A DNA stretch of 64,000 nt from Agapanthus africanus. Taxonomy: Eukaryota > Streptophyta > Magnoliopsida > Asparagales > Amaryllidaceae. This document shows, piece after piece, positions 46,830-59,400 of the stretch. The notes under the pieces are model-generated. The model was not told the origin of the DNA. It did not search any database and saw only the letters and a list, made by a program, of their open reading frames with translations. How positions within the stretch are numbered: the first letter of the stretch is position 1; each line of letters opens with the position of its first letter. Position numbers and translations under genes: made by a program. The DNA lies in NCBI GenBank assembly GCA_030015575.1, contig JASDDO010000019.1:512154986-512218985 (forward strand). Direction: 5' to 3'.

Positions 46830-47682
46830 TTTAGAAGTGTATGTCTATATGACTCTGCCAGAGGGTTGTCGTATTCAGTGGGTGCAGCGGAAGCATGGTG
46901 GAAAAGTGGCTTATGTCTATTTATAGACTAAAGCAGATATAGCGGAGATAGATCATCTATTTCTGATGTGACAGTCATAGGTTTGACTTCATCAGAATAG
47001 GGGATGGATCTGTTAAGAAGGTAGTAGGGTGTGATGTCCTGGTATTTGGATGACATACACAGAGTAAGAAGTGATATTCCTATACTACGATCGGTTATAC
47101 TTTGGTTGTCACACAGTGGTTTCTCCACTTAGGATATTAATTCTATCCTGGAGAAACGATCGGAAGCAGTTTTAGAACATAAGTGGATGTTTTAGGGATA
47201 TGATAACGACAGCCTCATTTGGGAGACAGTTATCGTTCCAGGCTTCCAAGGTGACCTGGATGACAGAGAGGTTGTCAGAGTTATAGTTTTCCCTCTGACG
47301 AGGGGCTGTATTTTGGACAGGCGGTCCAGGTGGATACTGAGGGAAGGTATGGCGCAGGATACTGATTAAGTTCAATTGTCGATACAGTCTAAGAAGTTTG
47401 GATTTGGAGTTCATTTATGAACTAGGTCCCATCAGACATCCAGACATATTCTAAGACAGGTATTGCTCATTTCGGGAGATGGCTTTCTCCGCGAACTTGA
47501 GATAAAGAGAGACATAGAAAGAAACACCGGAGCAGATCCACTCACTGAGGCTATTCCTCGAATGCAATAGTTTCGCAAACGAGCTTTGTGAGACTGACTA
47601 GTAGAGGAGTTAGGTGTTCGATATCATACGGGCTGTGAGTATGCGACATCGCAATAATTAGCCTTGAGTGCAAGTGGGAGAT
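46830..47682 (+). pseudogene. Decayed copia RT-RNase H remnant in element D
   Basis: The YLDDI box is readable at about 47041 and DPLTEAIPR at about 47538. A block of roughly 300 bp between the RT box and RNase H, present in E, is gone, with end points different from those in C. The polypurine tract AAGTGGGAGAT ends at 47682, next to the 3' LTR. Confidence 0.75.
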
Positions 47683-49793
47683 TGTTGGAGGTAGTGCCCT
47701 CAGAGTCAATTATTGGATCACAGGCACGTGATTGCAATGATTGAGGGAGGACTTATCCCAGTAGGACAGTCTTACTCAAGATGATAGTATGCTATCTGGT
47801 TTATCTTTATCATCGTGTACTGCTTTAGATGACCTGACAGGTCGCTATTATACGTTGATAGAGCCCCTAGGATTCTTGCTTGGCTTCCAGCAGTATGAGG
47901 GCGATCATATACGTGGGAGCTGGTAGTCTATAAGCACATCCTTAAATGGTCTCTAGTCGTGGGAGTTTCGAGACTAAGCATCGATACTCCAGAGTAGACT
48001 AGTGTATACAGTCGAGACCCCGACGAGGGGCGGTGGCCGGTCTCACAAGCCACTGGTGTCAGTTGGTTCACCTAAGATGTATACAGGTGCTCATTGGGTT
48101 ATGAGTACACCGGACAGGACTCGCCGGGAACATGCTAGTTGGTATTATACCTGACGTCAGATAGCAGTTCCCTGGTGACATGTGTACAGGTTAGTTCATC
48201 GACCTAAGATCGTCATTTGTCTCGTGTGAGTTCCTACTTTACTTTGATTACTACCCTACCACGGCTCAAAGGAGTCGTGCAAACAGGTTTTAGTTGGGTA
48301 CAGTCCCGAGCCACATGGAGGCAGTGAGCGGATCTGCAGGGGTTCGTCTCTCCCGGTATTGGGGGTGAGGTCGCGCTGTGTCTGGGAGAGCCATTACACA
48401 AAGCCTTCGGCCGAGGCAGGAGATTTACTGGTAGGTATTCCAGTAGTATCTTAGGATGTTATGGGCTACACTCCGACACGACTTGTACCGCTTTTGGGGG
48501 TCTGACTTTTACCAACCCCCTAGGCCCGCCATGCGATGCTCATAGACGAATAGACCGGACTGTACGGATATTGTTACTGACAGGCTCAGTAGGGTGTCAG
48601 GATTAGTTCGCTCATCGACGTCCCATTTGGTCAATAGTTGGTAGCCCGTTACGTATTGGCTAATACCTCTGACGTGCTAGTGGTTAATTCCGCAGCCAAA
48701 GTATTGACGAGTCTTTAGAGTCCCCCATAGACCGTTTTCTCAAGTTTCGGGCAAAACGCTGTAGAGGCCGTATGGAGATATGGCAGGGTTCGATCAGATA
48801 CGTGCGGTATTGCACGGATCATGATCGGACGGATAATACTAGCGGGCTTTGGTTTAAGCCAGATCCTAGTATTTTACAGTGTAGATTTTGTCTCTTTGCA
48901 TTTGTATTCAGTGAGAATACAAATGCGGGTATGTATATACAGTCGTGGGGTTTTCCTGTAATTTATTACGGGATCAGTTTTCTGAAGTTGCCAGTTTGCA
49001 TTCCGTTCCAGCCAGTTTTCCTTTGTTCCTTCTCGGCCAGACTTTTCTGATGGAGGGGGTTATTTGCAGTTGTGCAAATTATCTTTGTGGAGGGTGTTAT
49101 TTGCATTTGTGGCTTCATGATGAGATTCTTTTTCCATCCACTCACTTGTATTAAATGACATTAGAATGGATTAGAAATTGATATGATATTGTTATCATCA
49201 CTTTTGGGGTGTGGTCACCATTTTTCCTCTCCTACACTCACCTCCCTTGTTGTGTTTTTTTTCCTCCACCATATTTGATATGGCCGGCCACATTTAGAGA
49301 GATGAGGGAATTCATTTTGTGATGAGGGAAATTTCTTGTTCTCATTTTTTGCATACACCAAAGTTCCAAAAAGCTCATTTTCCTCTTGTTCATCTTTCTT
49401 CACCTCCATCAAATGGCAACCTCAAACCCCAAGTGACAAATCGATTCTACACTAGCCTACAGCATTTCTTGGGCACGTCGGTTCGCCAACTTCGTGCCCG
49501 AGTTGCCTCGGTCCAGAGGTGGGAGCCCGTAAAAGAACCCGGCAATATGGTGCCCGTTCCGACGAGGAGATGAAGACCGGAGATTCCGCGAGGAGATCGG
49601 AGTGGAGGACGAAGACCGAAGGACACGGATCGCTCGGTATAGCTTTCTTCCCATCTCTTGTTTGCTAGCATTAGGTTAATGGTTACAATCCGGGTTTCTA
49701 GGATGCGGTAGTGCCGGTTTCAAAGTCAAGAAAAATTTTCGTTTCCGCATTTTGGCCTCGGATTGACGGCCGGGGCGCTACCGTAGTCCTACA
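47683..49793 (+). repeat. 3' LTR of element D
   Basis: 2111 bp, the same length as the 5' LTR, ending TAGTCCTACA before the TCCCT duplication (49794-49798). Confidence 0.93.
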
Positions 49794-50876
49794 TCCCTTT
49801 TGGTCAATAGCTGGTAGCCCGTTACGTATGGCTAATACCTCTGACGGGCTATTGGTTAAATCCACAACCAAAGTATTGACGAGTCTTTAGAGTCCCCCAC
49901 AGACAGTTTCTCAAGTTTCGGGCGAAATGTTGTAGAGGCTGTATGATATATGGCAGGGTCCGATCTTATACGTGAGGTATTGCACGGATCTTGATCGGAC
50001 GGATCATACTAGTGGGCTTTGGTTTAAGCCGGATCCTAGTATTAGATTTGTTGGATTACTTTAGTCTCATCGCATTCTCATTCAGTCGGAATGCGGGTGC
50101 AGGTATGTATATACAGGTGAGGGGTATCCTTGTGATCCGTCACGAGTTTACTTTAGATGTTGCCGGATATTTTTGTTGTGACAAACATTTGGATTAATGT
50201 TTTTTTATGGAAATAATGAGCTAGAAATTCATCATGCATTGCATTAAATGTGACATGGACACTTAGATGACTCATGGTCTCTTTCTTAGCAAATATGTCA
50301 CATTTGATGTTAGATTTGAGTGATGAATTGAAAAAGAGAGAGAGAGGGGCTGCCATGAGAGACTTGCTAGCTCTTGTATTTTGAGAATTCACTCTCACTC
50401 TCATTATCATATCATCACAAAAGAAAAGAAAGAAACTCCTTCTTCTTCCTCTTTCTTCTCCAGCTCAAAGCTTCCATCAATGGCATCATCCTTTACCTCC
50501 ATCCAAAGCCATGGATGCAAGAGACAAAGTGATTACAAACATTCTCTACAACACCTTAGACGCATCGGCTACCACACTTCACGCCCGAGTTGCTTTGGAT
50601 GAAGCGGGAGCCCGTAAAAAGACTTCTCGATGTGGTGTCCTTTCCGACGAAGAAATGAAGACCGGAGATTCCGCGAGGAGATCGGAGTGGAGGCGAAGAC
50701 CGAAGGACACGGATCGCTTGGTATAGCTCTCTACCCTCTCTCTTGTCAGCTAGATTAGGTTAATGGTTCGATCCGGGTCTTTAGGATGCGGTAGAGCCGG
50801 TTTCTTGTTTGAGAAAAATTTTCGTTTCCGCATTTTGGCCTCGGATAAACGGCCGGGGCGCTACCGTAGTCCTACA
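49794..50876 (+). repeat. 3' LTR of element C, right part
   Basis: Resumes at TCCCTTTTGGTCAATAG, continuous with 24676, and matches 17186-18263. Ends TAGTCCTACA at the outer border of C. Confidence 0.92.
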
Positions 50877-50881
50877 AGGTT

Positions 50882-51611
50882 AGTGCCAGGTAAGTGGGAG
50901 GTTCTCTACTACGTAAGTAGTAGGCCTAATTAAGTAACCACTTGTCTTATACACACTTTTCATAGACACCACAAAAGAAATACGGATAAACAGTAGATTA
51001 CCCACAACTTTCTTCTGTCCTAATTGAGCGCGACGGTCCTTAGAGTCATGTCTAGATATTTTTTTAGTTAATGAGGGTGATGCAGATACTAGTTTTGTGA
51101 TTTTTGGGGCTTAGGAAGGGTAATGAATTCCCCACCTAATCTGAATTTGGTCTTTGCCCCTTAATTTCCGTATTAAAATATGCAAACAACCAATTTCAAG
51201 AATCGCAACAAATTTATTTTTTAGCGGCACTGAATTTTTGCAAAGAATCCTGCAGAAAATGGTTATTGGAGAAGATCAGTGAGGAGATAAGAAAGTCAGA
51301 GACATACCTGAGAAATTTGGAACCCCGAAGCGCCTAAACGGCGGCAGAACCGCCACAAAAACCTACCATTGGCTGCGGATCCGCGGTGGGAAGGAGGTGT
51401 TAGGGTTTCAAAATTTTCCTGTATCTTCTGGTACTCCTCTGGAATTTGCAGAACTTCTCTGAATCTTGATCACACTGCTACAATGATTCCAGATTCCCTC
51501 GCAAAAATTCACAACCAATCGTTAAGCGCTTGATGCAATTTTGATCTAAAAATTCTGATGGAATAATAAATTTTCAACTCAAATAACAAAAACGAACAAA
51601 ATAGCACACAT
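50882..51611 (-). other. Leader of Athila B, LTR-proximal part
   Basis: It holds paired GC modules, GGCGGCAGAACCGCC (51340-51354) and GGCTGCGGATCCGCGGTGG (51371-51389), in the same relative place as in the leader of Athila A. The 51000-51130 part matches about 42160-42260 of A. No gene. Confidence 0.75.
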
Positions 51612-51628
51612 CCCCAGCAACGGCGCCA
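51612..51628 (-). other. Primer binding site of Athila B, tRNA-Asp type with one mismatch
   Basis: The same 17-base site as in Athila A, with one base changed near its inner end (CCCCA instead of CCCCG on the plus strand). Confidence 0.9.
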
Positions 51629-51630
51629 TT

Positions 51631-53417
51631 TGATTGATCATCTTCGTGTGTATTTGGAAAAGTTTTAATCACAACCAAAGAAATTTATACCGCAATCAAT
51701 TAACGGTATCGATATAGCGCGTTAATGAATACGGATCGTCTACTGAGATGTGTGTTTTGATCGATTTTGTTTTAGATGAATTGAAATGAAAAGATAAAAG
51801 AAAATGCAAGAAAATTGATTCAAGATTTGTGAGTTTTAATTTCAAGAAACATAAAGAAAGTAAAGATCTAGAATCAAGAATCAAGAAATGTCCCAATCAC
51901 TTTTATTTATCAAGATAATGAAGAATAGCTTGTAGGATTCGATTGAGTTAATAGTTAATGATGAATCTAATAATTCCTAATCTTATCTATTGATAATTTG
52001 TAGCTAGATTGATGATTATGATGAAGATTAGGGATCAATTGGAAAAACTAGGGTTTCTCCTTCACTATCCCTTGTCTTTTCAATCATGATCATTCGGATC
52101 AGCCTCTAGCAAAGAAAATCATCAATCGTTCGATCCCTAATTTGCAATGAAATAATCAAGAAGTCATTTCGCTCCAAATTAGGTCATCAACGATTCTTAT
52201 TGCTAAGGTTCACAAATCTCATAAGAATTAAGACAAGTATTAAGATTTGATCATCATTAGATCTATCAATTCTCTCGAATCCTCCACAAGCGAAGAATTT
52301 ACTCAAGCATCATGAAAATAAATGAATCAAAGATCAAGAATCTTTATAAAGCAAGAGTGTAAAGAAAGCATGAAGTACAATTATCACCTTTATTAAATCG
52401 ACGACTAATTACACATTCCCTCAATTCGAGATTACAAGATGTTGCTATCGATTGCTCCTTTTGAAGAGGTAAATAGTTTCGTCGAAGTTCGCTCCTCTCG
52501 ATCTCCGTGAGACTTGGATCGTCATGGATCTCACGCTCTTGATGAAGATTGGCTTCGTGAATAAAGGATCGTTGATGGCTCGCTTGATTTGCTTCTCAAA
52601 ATGATCTTGATTTGGCTTTTGATTTGGATTTGGGCTTGGGTTTTGGTATCAAGTTGTGTCACTTAACTTGTGCAAATTTGGTTCAATGTTCAACCCTAAT
52701 TAACGAACAACCTCCACCACTAGATCTCGATCCCCTTTTTATAATTTTCAAATGAATCTTCCCTCCAAAGCTAGGTTGTTAGAGAGAGCCTTCTAGAATG
52801 AGATTGTTAGAGAGAATATTCTAGAGGAAGGTTGTTACAAGGAATATTCTAGAGTGAGTTTGTTATGCAGAGCCTTCGAGAGGAAGCCACGTGGTCTTTG
52901 AGGGTCTTCTAGAAGCCTGGCAGTTAAATGGAATATAATGAAGAATTTTGAACTGCTGCCGAGTCAACCAGGCAGCGGAACCGCGGCGGATCGGCCTGGA
53001 TTGGCCGCGGATCCCTGGCAATTTAGTGGCCTTGATGGCTCATTTTCTCTGAATAGCTTGGTTTTGGCTTTTAGGGAATCTTCTGATGTCTGGAATCTCA
53101 TTATTTTTTCTTATTTGCTGCCAGATCTCAAGTCTTTGACTTGCTGCATTTTATCTGCACTTTTGTGATTCCGGCTTTTTAACCTGAAGGATTTTCTGCA
53201 CACAATCTTGATAAACGGTGTTGAGATATACAAAATCATGCGTGTAGTAATAAACACTCAATTTTCCTCTAGAATGTCAATTATAACTATAACACGTGTT
53301 ATTTGGTATTTTACAGATGAATTCGTAATCCGTGTTATATTTACATTAAACACCCTTAGATGATTGATAAAAGTCGGGAAATTAACGTGTTAAGAATGCA
53401 ATATTTTCGACTGATCA
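51631..53417 (-). repeat. 5' LTR of Athila B
   Basis: 1787 bp. A TATA-like TTATAAAAAGGGG on the minus strand lies at about 52734-52746, and a GC palindrome pair at about 52972-53018 upstream of it. A TTACC duplication follows at 53418-53422. Confidence 0.93.
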
Positions 53418-53422
53418 TTACC

Positions 53423-54492
53423 CCCCGCAACTTTTCTTTATTCCTAAAATGTCCCTCAATTATGTGCTTTTTTCAAAAAAATATCTTTTATCATTTCTTC
53501 AATATTACACTATCCGTCTATGGTGTTCTCATAATGCCTTTTATCGAAATTAATGAGGCTAAAATCTTCCCAATATGACTGCTTCACAAAAAATCATCTT
53601 CTTCGCAAAAACACCAGTTTTTTTCCTTTCAATTTCCTTTATACACTGCTACAAACCCCCTATATAGGGATCAGAGAGTTGGGGACGGTATTGACTATCC
53701 CGTATTATGGGGATGTGAGCTTAGGGACTGTTCTGAAAGTATGTCTTAGCATCTCTACTAGTTTTCTATGAATATCAAGTATGCAATTTTAAAATTTTAG
53801 AGGGCAAAGTATACTAAATAAGAATTGAACTGGAGATTAGGGTTTCAAGATATAGCAAAGCAAGAAACTAAGGTAAGTGAAGAGATGCTACAACCTTTGT
53901 AGTCTAGTCCTTCACTTCAAAAGCTTTGAGTAGTAGTCCTAGAACTCTTTTTTGACTTCACTTGAAAGATGGAACGAGCTTTCTTGAAGTCTTCATTGTT
54001 GAAAATGATCCACCTCGAAATTTCTCACACTGAAGCTCACACTTCACTAATCTAAGAATTAGTGAAGAGAACAACCTATACTAATTTGCTAGAGTAGTAT
54101 AGGTTGAAGAAGTAGCGATTTCGCTCACTAAAAGTTTTTCATTTCTTTTTCTTCAAACTAGAAAAACTAAAGAGGAAATGAAGAAGATGAACTTGGAGAT
54201 AAGAGTGAACTTTGAGAATAAGAAGATAAGAATGAGAATTGACAAACTTGTATGAATAAAACAAAGAAAGAAAGTGGGTCATGGTTTTTCAAATCTTCTC
54301 CAAGATGCTAAAAAATCATGACTCATTTATTCTTTTGTTTTATTCGTTTAAGTAAATCATTCTCTTCTTATCTTTTCTCTAATGTGATTCTTATACATCC
54401 ATTCTATGTATCATCAACCATGATACATATTGAATATATATCAAATATATAAAGAGAAGAAAATAATTAAAGTAAGGATTATATATATATAT
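53423..54492. other. AT-rich unassigned sequence, possible decayed minus-strand LTR piece
   Basis: No gene was recognised. 53423 onward is the original right flank of Athila B. From about 53800 to 54300 the minus strand has the look of an Angela-type LTR 3' half (CT-rich, TTGTTCTCTTCACTAATTC, comparable with 63890 of F), but this is weak. Two perfect hairpins lie at 54042-54067 (10-bp arms) and 54072-54106 (12-bp arms). A short AT run abuts element E. Confidence 0.4.
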
Positions 54493-56479
54493 TGTTGGAG
54501 ATAGTGCCCTCAGAGTCAATTATTGGATCACAGGCACGTGATTGCAATGATTGAGGGAGGACCTATTCCGGTAGGACAGTCTTACTCAAGATGATAGTAT
54601 GCTATCTGGTTTATCTTTATCATCGTGTACTACTTTAGGTGACCTTAGAGGTCGCTATTACACGTTGATAGAGCCCCTAAGATTCTTACTTGACTGCCAG
54701 CAGTATGAGGGCGATCATATACGTGGGAGCTGGTAGTCTATAAGCACATCCTTAAAAGGTCCCTAGTCATGGGAGTTTCGAGACAGGGCATCGATACTCC
54801 AGAGTAGACTAGTGTATACAGTCGAGACCCCGACGAGGGGCGGTGGCCGGTCTCACAAGCCACTGGTGTCAGTTGGTTCACCTAAGATGTATACAGCTGC
54901 TCATTGGGTTATGAGTACACCGGACAGGACTCGCCGGGAACATGCTAGTTGGTCTTATACCTGACGTCAGATAGCAGTTCCCTGGTGACATGTGTACAGG
55001 TTAGTTCATCGACCTCAGATCGTTATTTGTCTCGTGTGAGTTCCCACTGTACTTTGATTACTACCCTACCACGCTTAAAGGAGACGTGCAAACAGGTTTT
55101 ACTTGGGTACAGTCCCGAGCCACATGGAGGCAGTGAGCGGATCTGCAGGGGTTCGTCTCTCCCGGTATTGGGGGTGAGGTCGCGCTGTGTCTAGGAGAGC
55201 CCTTACACGAAGTCCTTGGCCAAGGCAGGAGATTTACTGGTAGGTATTCCAGTAGTATCTCAGGGTGTTCTGGGCTACACTCCGTCATGACTTGTACCGC
55301 TTTTGGGGGTCTGACTTTTACCAACCCCTTAGGCCCTCCATGCGATGCTCATAGACGAACGGACCGGACTGTACGGATATTATCACTGACAGGCTCAGTA
55401 GGGTGTCAGGATGAGTTCGCTCATCGACGTCCCTTTTGGTCAATAGCTGGTAGCCTGTTACGTATGGCTAATACCTCTGACGTGCTAGTGGTTAAATCCA
55501 CAGCCATAGTATTGACGAGTCTTTAGAGTCCCCCACAGATAGTTACTCAAGTTTCGGGCGAAACGCTGTAGAGGCCGTATGGATATATGGCAGGGTTCGA
55601 TCAGATACGTGCGGTATTGCACGCGTCATGATCGGACGGATAATACTAGCGGGCGTTGGTTTAAGCCGGATCCTAGTATAGTACAGTGTAGATTTTGTCT
55701 CATTGCATTTGTATTCGGTCGGAATACAAATGCGGGTATGTATATACAGTAGCGGGGTTTTCCTGTAATTTATTACGGGATCAGTTTTATGAAGTTTCCA
55801 GTTTGTTTTCCGTTTCGGCCATTTTCCTTTGTTTCTTTCCTTGGCTGATAATTGGTGGAGGAGGGCTTATTTGCAATTGTGCAAATTAGCATTGTGGAGG
55901 GTGGTCTTTGCATATTGTTTCTTCATGATGGTAGCACCTTCATTTGACTTCTTTAGTCCCTGATTGCTTGACTTTTGGAGTAATCATGGTTGTTGATGAT
56001 GGGGTTGATTTGGAGTGAGGGTTGTTGTTGTGATCATGATATATGATTATCATCCTTTTTCTTTCTCTCTTGCATGATAGCTTCCCCTCCCCCCTTGACT
56101 TTTCTCTCACTCCAATTCTCACTCATTCTTGGAGATTTGGCCGGCCATTCTTTGAGGGATGGGGCTGTCCAAAATTCTAGTAGGGGAATTTTGATCTCTT
56201 TTGGCTTGCAAAATTCTCATTGCTCCGGCGATGTGGTGCCCTTCCGGCGACGTGGTGGAGACCGGAGATTCCGTGGGGAGATCGGGACGATGACGAGAAG
56301 ACCGAAGGACACGGATCGCTCGGTATATCTCTCTACCCCTTCTCTTGTTATCTAGGATTAGATTAATGGCCCGATCCGTGATTTTTGTACGCGGTGGTGC
56401 CGGTTCAAAAGTTAATGTAAATCATCGTTTCCGCATTTTGGCCTCGAATTGATGGCCAGGGCGCCGCCGTGCACTTACA
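54493..56479 (+). repeat. 5' LTR of element E
   Basis: Begins TGTTGGAGATAGTGCCC and ends near CACTTACA. The first 1.2 kb match C and D closely. About 55800-56250 is a third subtype, different from both. Confidence 0.9.
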
Positions 56480-56480
56480 C

Positions 56481-56493
56481 TGGTATCAGAGCC
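56481..56493 (+). other. Primer binding site of element E, initiator tRNA-Met type
   Basis: TGGTATCAGAGCC, one base after the LTR end. Confidence 0.9.
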
Positions 56494-59400
56494 ACGCCAT
56501 TAACCTAGTCTAGCATGCTCTAACGTGTTTACAAGTTCGATCGATCGGATTTTCCAAAAAGCACATTTCCATGTCGCACTTTCTGTCGAATTTTTCCTTG
56601 CTCTAAAAATTATTTGGTACATTGGAAAATTACGTGCAGGGTTTTCTTATGAATTCTGTGAATTTGGTACGCTGATGTTACTGTAGCGCGGCGGTTTAGC
56701 AGCCAAAACCACATTTTGGCCGCAGAACCGCCGCCGTTTTGTTGCTAAACCGTACCAAATTTCTACAGTGGTTTACTGACATGGAAATAGGGTTTATGGT
56801 ATATTCTTTTTGGGCCCAGATGTTTCTGAGTGCTACAGTTGTGCTTGGGGCCCACTTCGGAAAATTCAGTCGATCGAAAATTTTAAACTTGTTAGTTCAC
56901 AGTATTTACATTATATCTACGACCGTGAATGTCACTTGATCGGTAAATCCTGTCTAACTGCTATAGCCCGGTTAGACGGATTTGCGAACGTGACATTTAC
57001 GTTGATGTTCTGTGTTGTGCTGTGATGTTGCGGATCGGTCGTGGGGGATAGCCTGGATGCAATAGTAGTACAGTTTTGTTTTATATGTACATTTGATAAT
57101 GCGGGGCGAGCGTCCGACATGTGGACTGCCGTCACTGCCTGTTTGTATATTATTCTTTTGGGGCACGACCGGGTCGAGGTCGATGTACCCGTTGTATGTA
57201 TATTTTACTTTCTGTACTAGGATTACCCCGCGGAGGGGTGCACGGGTAGCCGGGTTCTAGAGGGCAACGGGCCCGCATCTCATGGCGTTGAGACGGAGGG
57301 GGCTTTACTCTAGAATTGGCGGGCTATTCGCCGCACTCGTAGGGGGTACAGGTTGACCCAGGAGGGGTGCCCAAGTTACCGGATTCCGTGAAGTACTGGG
57401 TGGTCCATTCACATTGCTGAAGGGGGCTGCCTCGCTTCAGGTTTTGGCAGGTAACTTGCCGTGCCCGTAGGGGTCTAGGATTTCATTGCACAGGCTATCC
57501 ACACGACCAGGGGAACTTCGGGTTTCAGTAGTGGCTCTATGAAACCCGGGGATCCCAGATATCTGTATTGTTCTGTGATGCTTATTACATTTCTGTGATG
57601 TTGCATTTTATCACGCCTTGAGCGAAATATTATATAGTGATATATATACTAGTAGATGTTGTATATGATTTGCATCCGCGCTAGTCCAGTCCCCGCTCTG
57701 TCGTTAGTTAACTAACCTAACGGGTAATGATGGGACCCAGTGGCGAATGCGGATGGCATATACGTACGTCATTATTTTCGTTCTTTATTGGTGTGATCAA
57801 TTGATGGGACTGCGTTGATTCGGATCAATGCAAGTTAAAAACAAACCTATTCTGATGTTGTTGGAACATTTTTCAAAAAGCTGTTATTGCAAGGACATTC
57901 ACTTTTGTTTTGCACAGTGGTATTCAGTTGGAATATCCTGCACATCAGTCGACGAGGCAATGGCCGAGATCCCTTCACCGGGAGTGACCCCTTGGACAGA
58001 AGTTTGCGTCAGGACAATAACTTCACTATAGCCGATTACTTTTGCTTTTCATCGTGGTATTCAGTTGGAATATCCTGCACCTCATTCTTCGGGGAAAGAG
58101 CCGAGATCCCTTCACCGGGAGTGACCTCTTTAGCAAAGGTTTTCGTCACTATATTTTTATAAAGCTATCCAGTTCCTTCAATGATATCAAGTTCATTACG
58201 TTAAAGGTTTTCTCCAGAAACCATTCGTTGCCCTCCATCATTTCAGTTAAATATTCGGTAGTATTCAAGCTACGTATTTTGACCTCACGCTAAGGCATAG
58301 TGATTGGTAGCTGCCAGATATTTATCTGTTGCATAGATAGATGCGTTGGTTTGGGACAGTCGTACTACTATTTTAGCTTTCGTCAAGGGTATGTACGGGT
58401 GGGTTCAAATTAACCTGGACAATGTGGGTAGAACTTGACATGTGACTTATGACATTTTGACCTCACGCCAAGGTCATAAGAGCATGGGGGTAAAAATCAC
58501 ATCGGGAGTTTCTAAAGAAACTGAAACTTGCCAGATATGCGCATACCTTCTGGAGTGTGAAAACGTGAGCGGATTCCGTCACATTATCATGCGATGATAG
58601 TTGGATCCCGATTCCCACTGATGAGTTGGTTTACTCCTCGGGTGATCCCGACTAATTCTTCTTTCAGGTTTGGAGGAGAATTTGACGGTACAGTGGGAGG
58701 TTTCCTGATTAGATAAAGTGATAACCATTCTGATCTAGGTTAGAGTGCACGCTGAGTGTTTCTTTTCTCTCTCTCTTTGGCAGTTACCATGACCCGACCC
58801 TAGACTATGACTCAGTGACCAAGTTGACCGAACCTTCTTAAACACTGGCTTTTGGATTGTCAGAGTTGCAAACTTCATTGCCACTCATACTTTTACCCTT
58901 TTCTCCAGGACACCCCGTATTACTACGAACGTCCACTTCCATTGGACAAAACCATCGTATGGTTAGATACGAACTCGAAGGAATTTATTCGAGGATGGTT
59001 TCCGGTTCTGGAGAAAACGAATAGGACTATTCAGTTGACTTTTCCTTTTACCTTCTCTCAGGTTGCGAGTACTCCTTGGTTTAGGAGATAGTACACCTAT
59101 TATGCAAATTGGATAGTCTTCTTCCAAACCTTAGGCTGGTGCCGAACGGTAGGGAATGAAGAAAACCAATTAGCATAACGATGGTGTGCAGAAGGTATTA
59201 AGTAAAGACATATAAAGGGATTAGAAGTAGGGCAAAGTAAATTGCGACTGCTATTCACGACCAAACCAAGTATTTCATTACCACTATCACTTCACCTTTG
59301 TATTTCTCCAGGACACTCCGTATCACTATGAAGATCCACAGTTTATTGGATACTCCATCGTATGGTTATATACGAACTCGAAAGGAACTTGTTCCAGTTC

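Larger units (their letters stand above)
24677..49793 (+). mobile_element. Copia element D, second copy of the same family, inserted in the 3' LTR of C
   Basis: Both LTRs are 2111 bp, and TCCCT flanks the element exactly (24672-24676 and 49794-49798). It carries the Tekay-like solo LTR (27238-30693) and Athila A (32557-44544). Without these its interior is about 5.4 kb, colinear with C. It lacks coding capacity apart from the decayed RT-RNase H remnant at about 46830-47680. Confidence 0.92.
16246..50876 (+). mobile_element. Copia element C (Angela/BARE-like, noncoding), opened by element D
   Basis: LTR starts are TGTTGGAGATAGTGCCC and ends are TAGTCC(T/C)(A/C)CA, close to Angela/BARE LTR starts. 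Flanks are AGGTA (16241-16245) and AGGTT (50877-50881), a 4-of-5 match. It has a tRNA-Met priming site and the AAGTGGGAGAT polypurine tract typical of the family. Its 3' LTR was split by element D at 24676/49794. Without D it is about 9.5 kb: two LTRs of about 2.02 kb and a 5.47-kb interior with no long reading frame. Confidence 0.88.
9842..53417 (-). mobile_element. Athila element B, opened by nested insertions
   Basis: The ends are TGATTGATC and CTGATCA, and the flanking TTACC at 9837-9841 and 53418-53422 is an exact 5-bp duplication. The 5' LTR is on the right, with a tRNA-Asp priming site, and the 3' LTR is on the left. Removing the insertion C (16246-50876) leaves an element of about 8.9 kb: LTRs of about 1.78 kb, a leader, a broken gag-protease frame, a hydrophobic-tail frame and a 3' noncoding part. 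RT, RNase H and integrase are absent, and nothing in the nest carries them in the right place, so they were lost before the insertions or never present in this subfamily. Confidence 0.9.
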
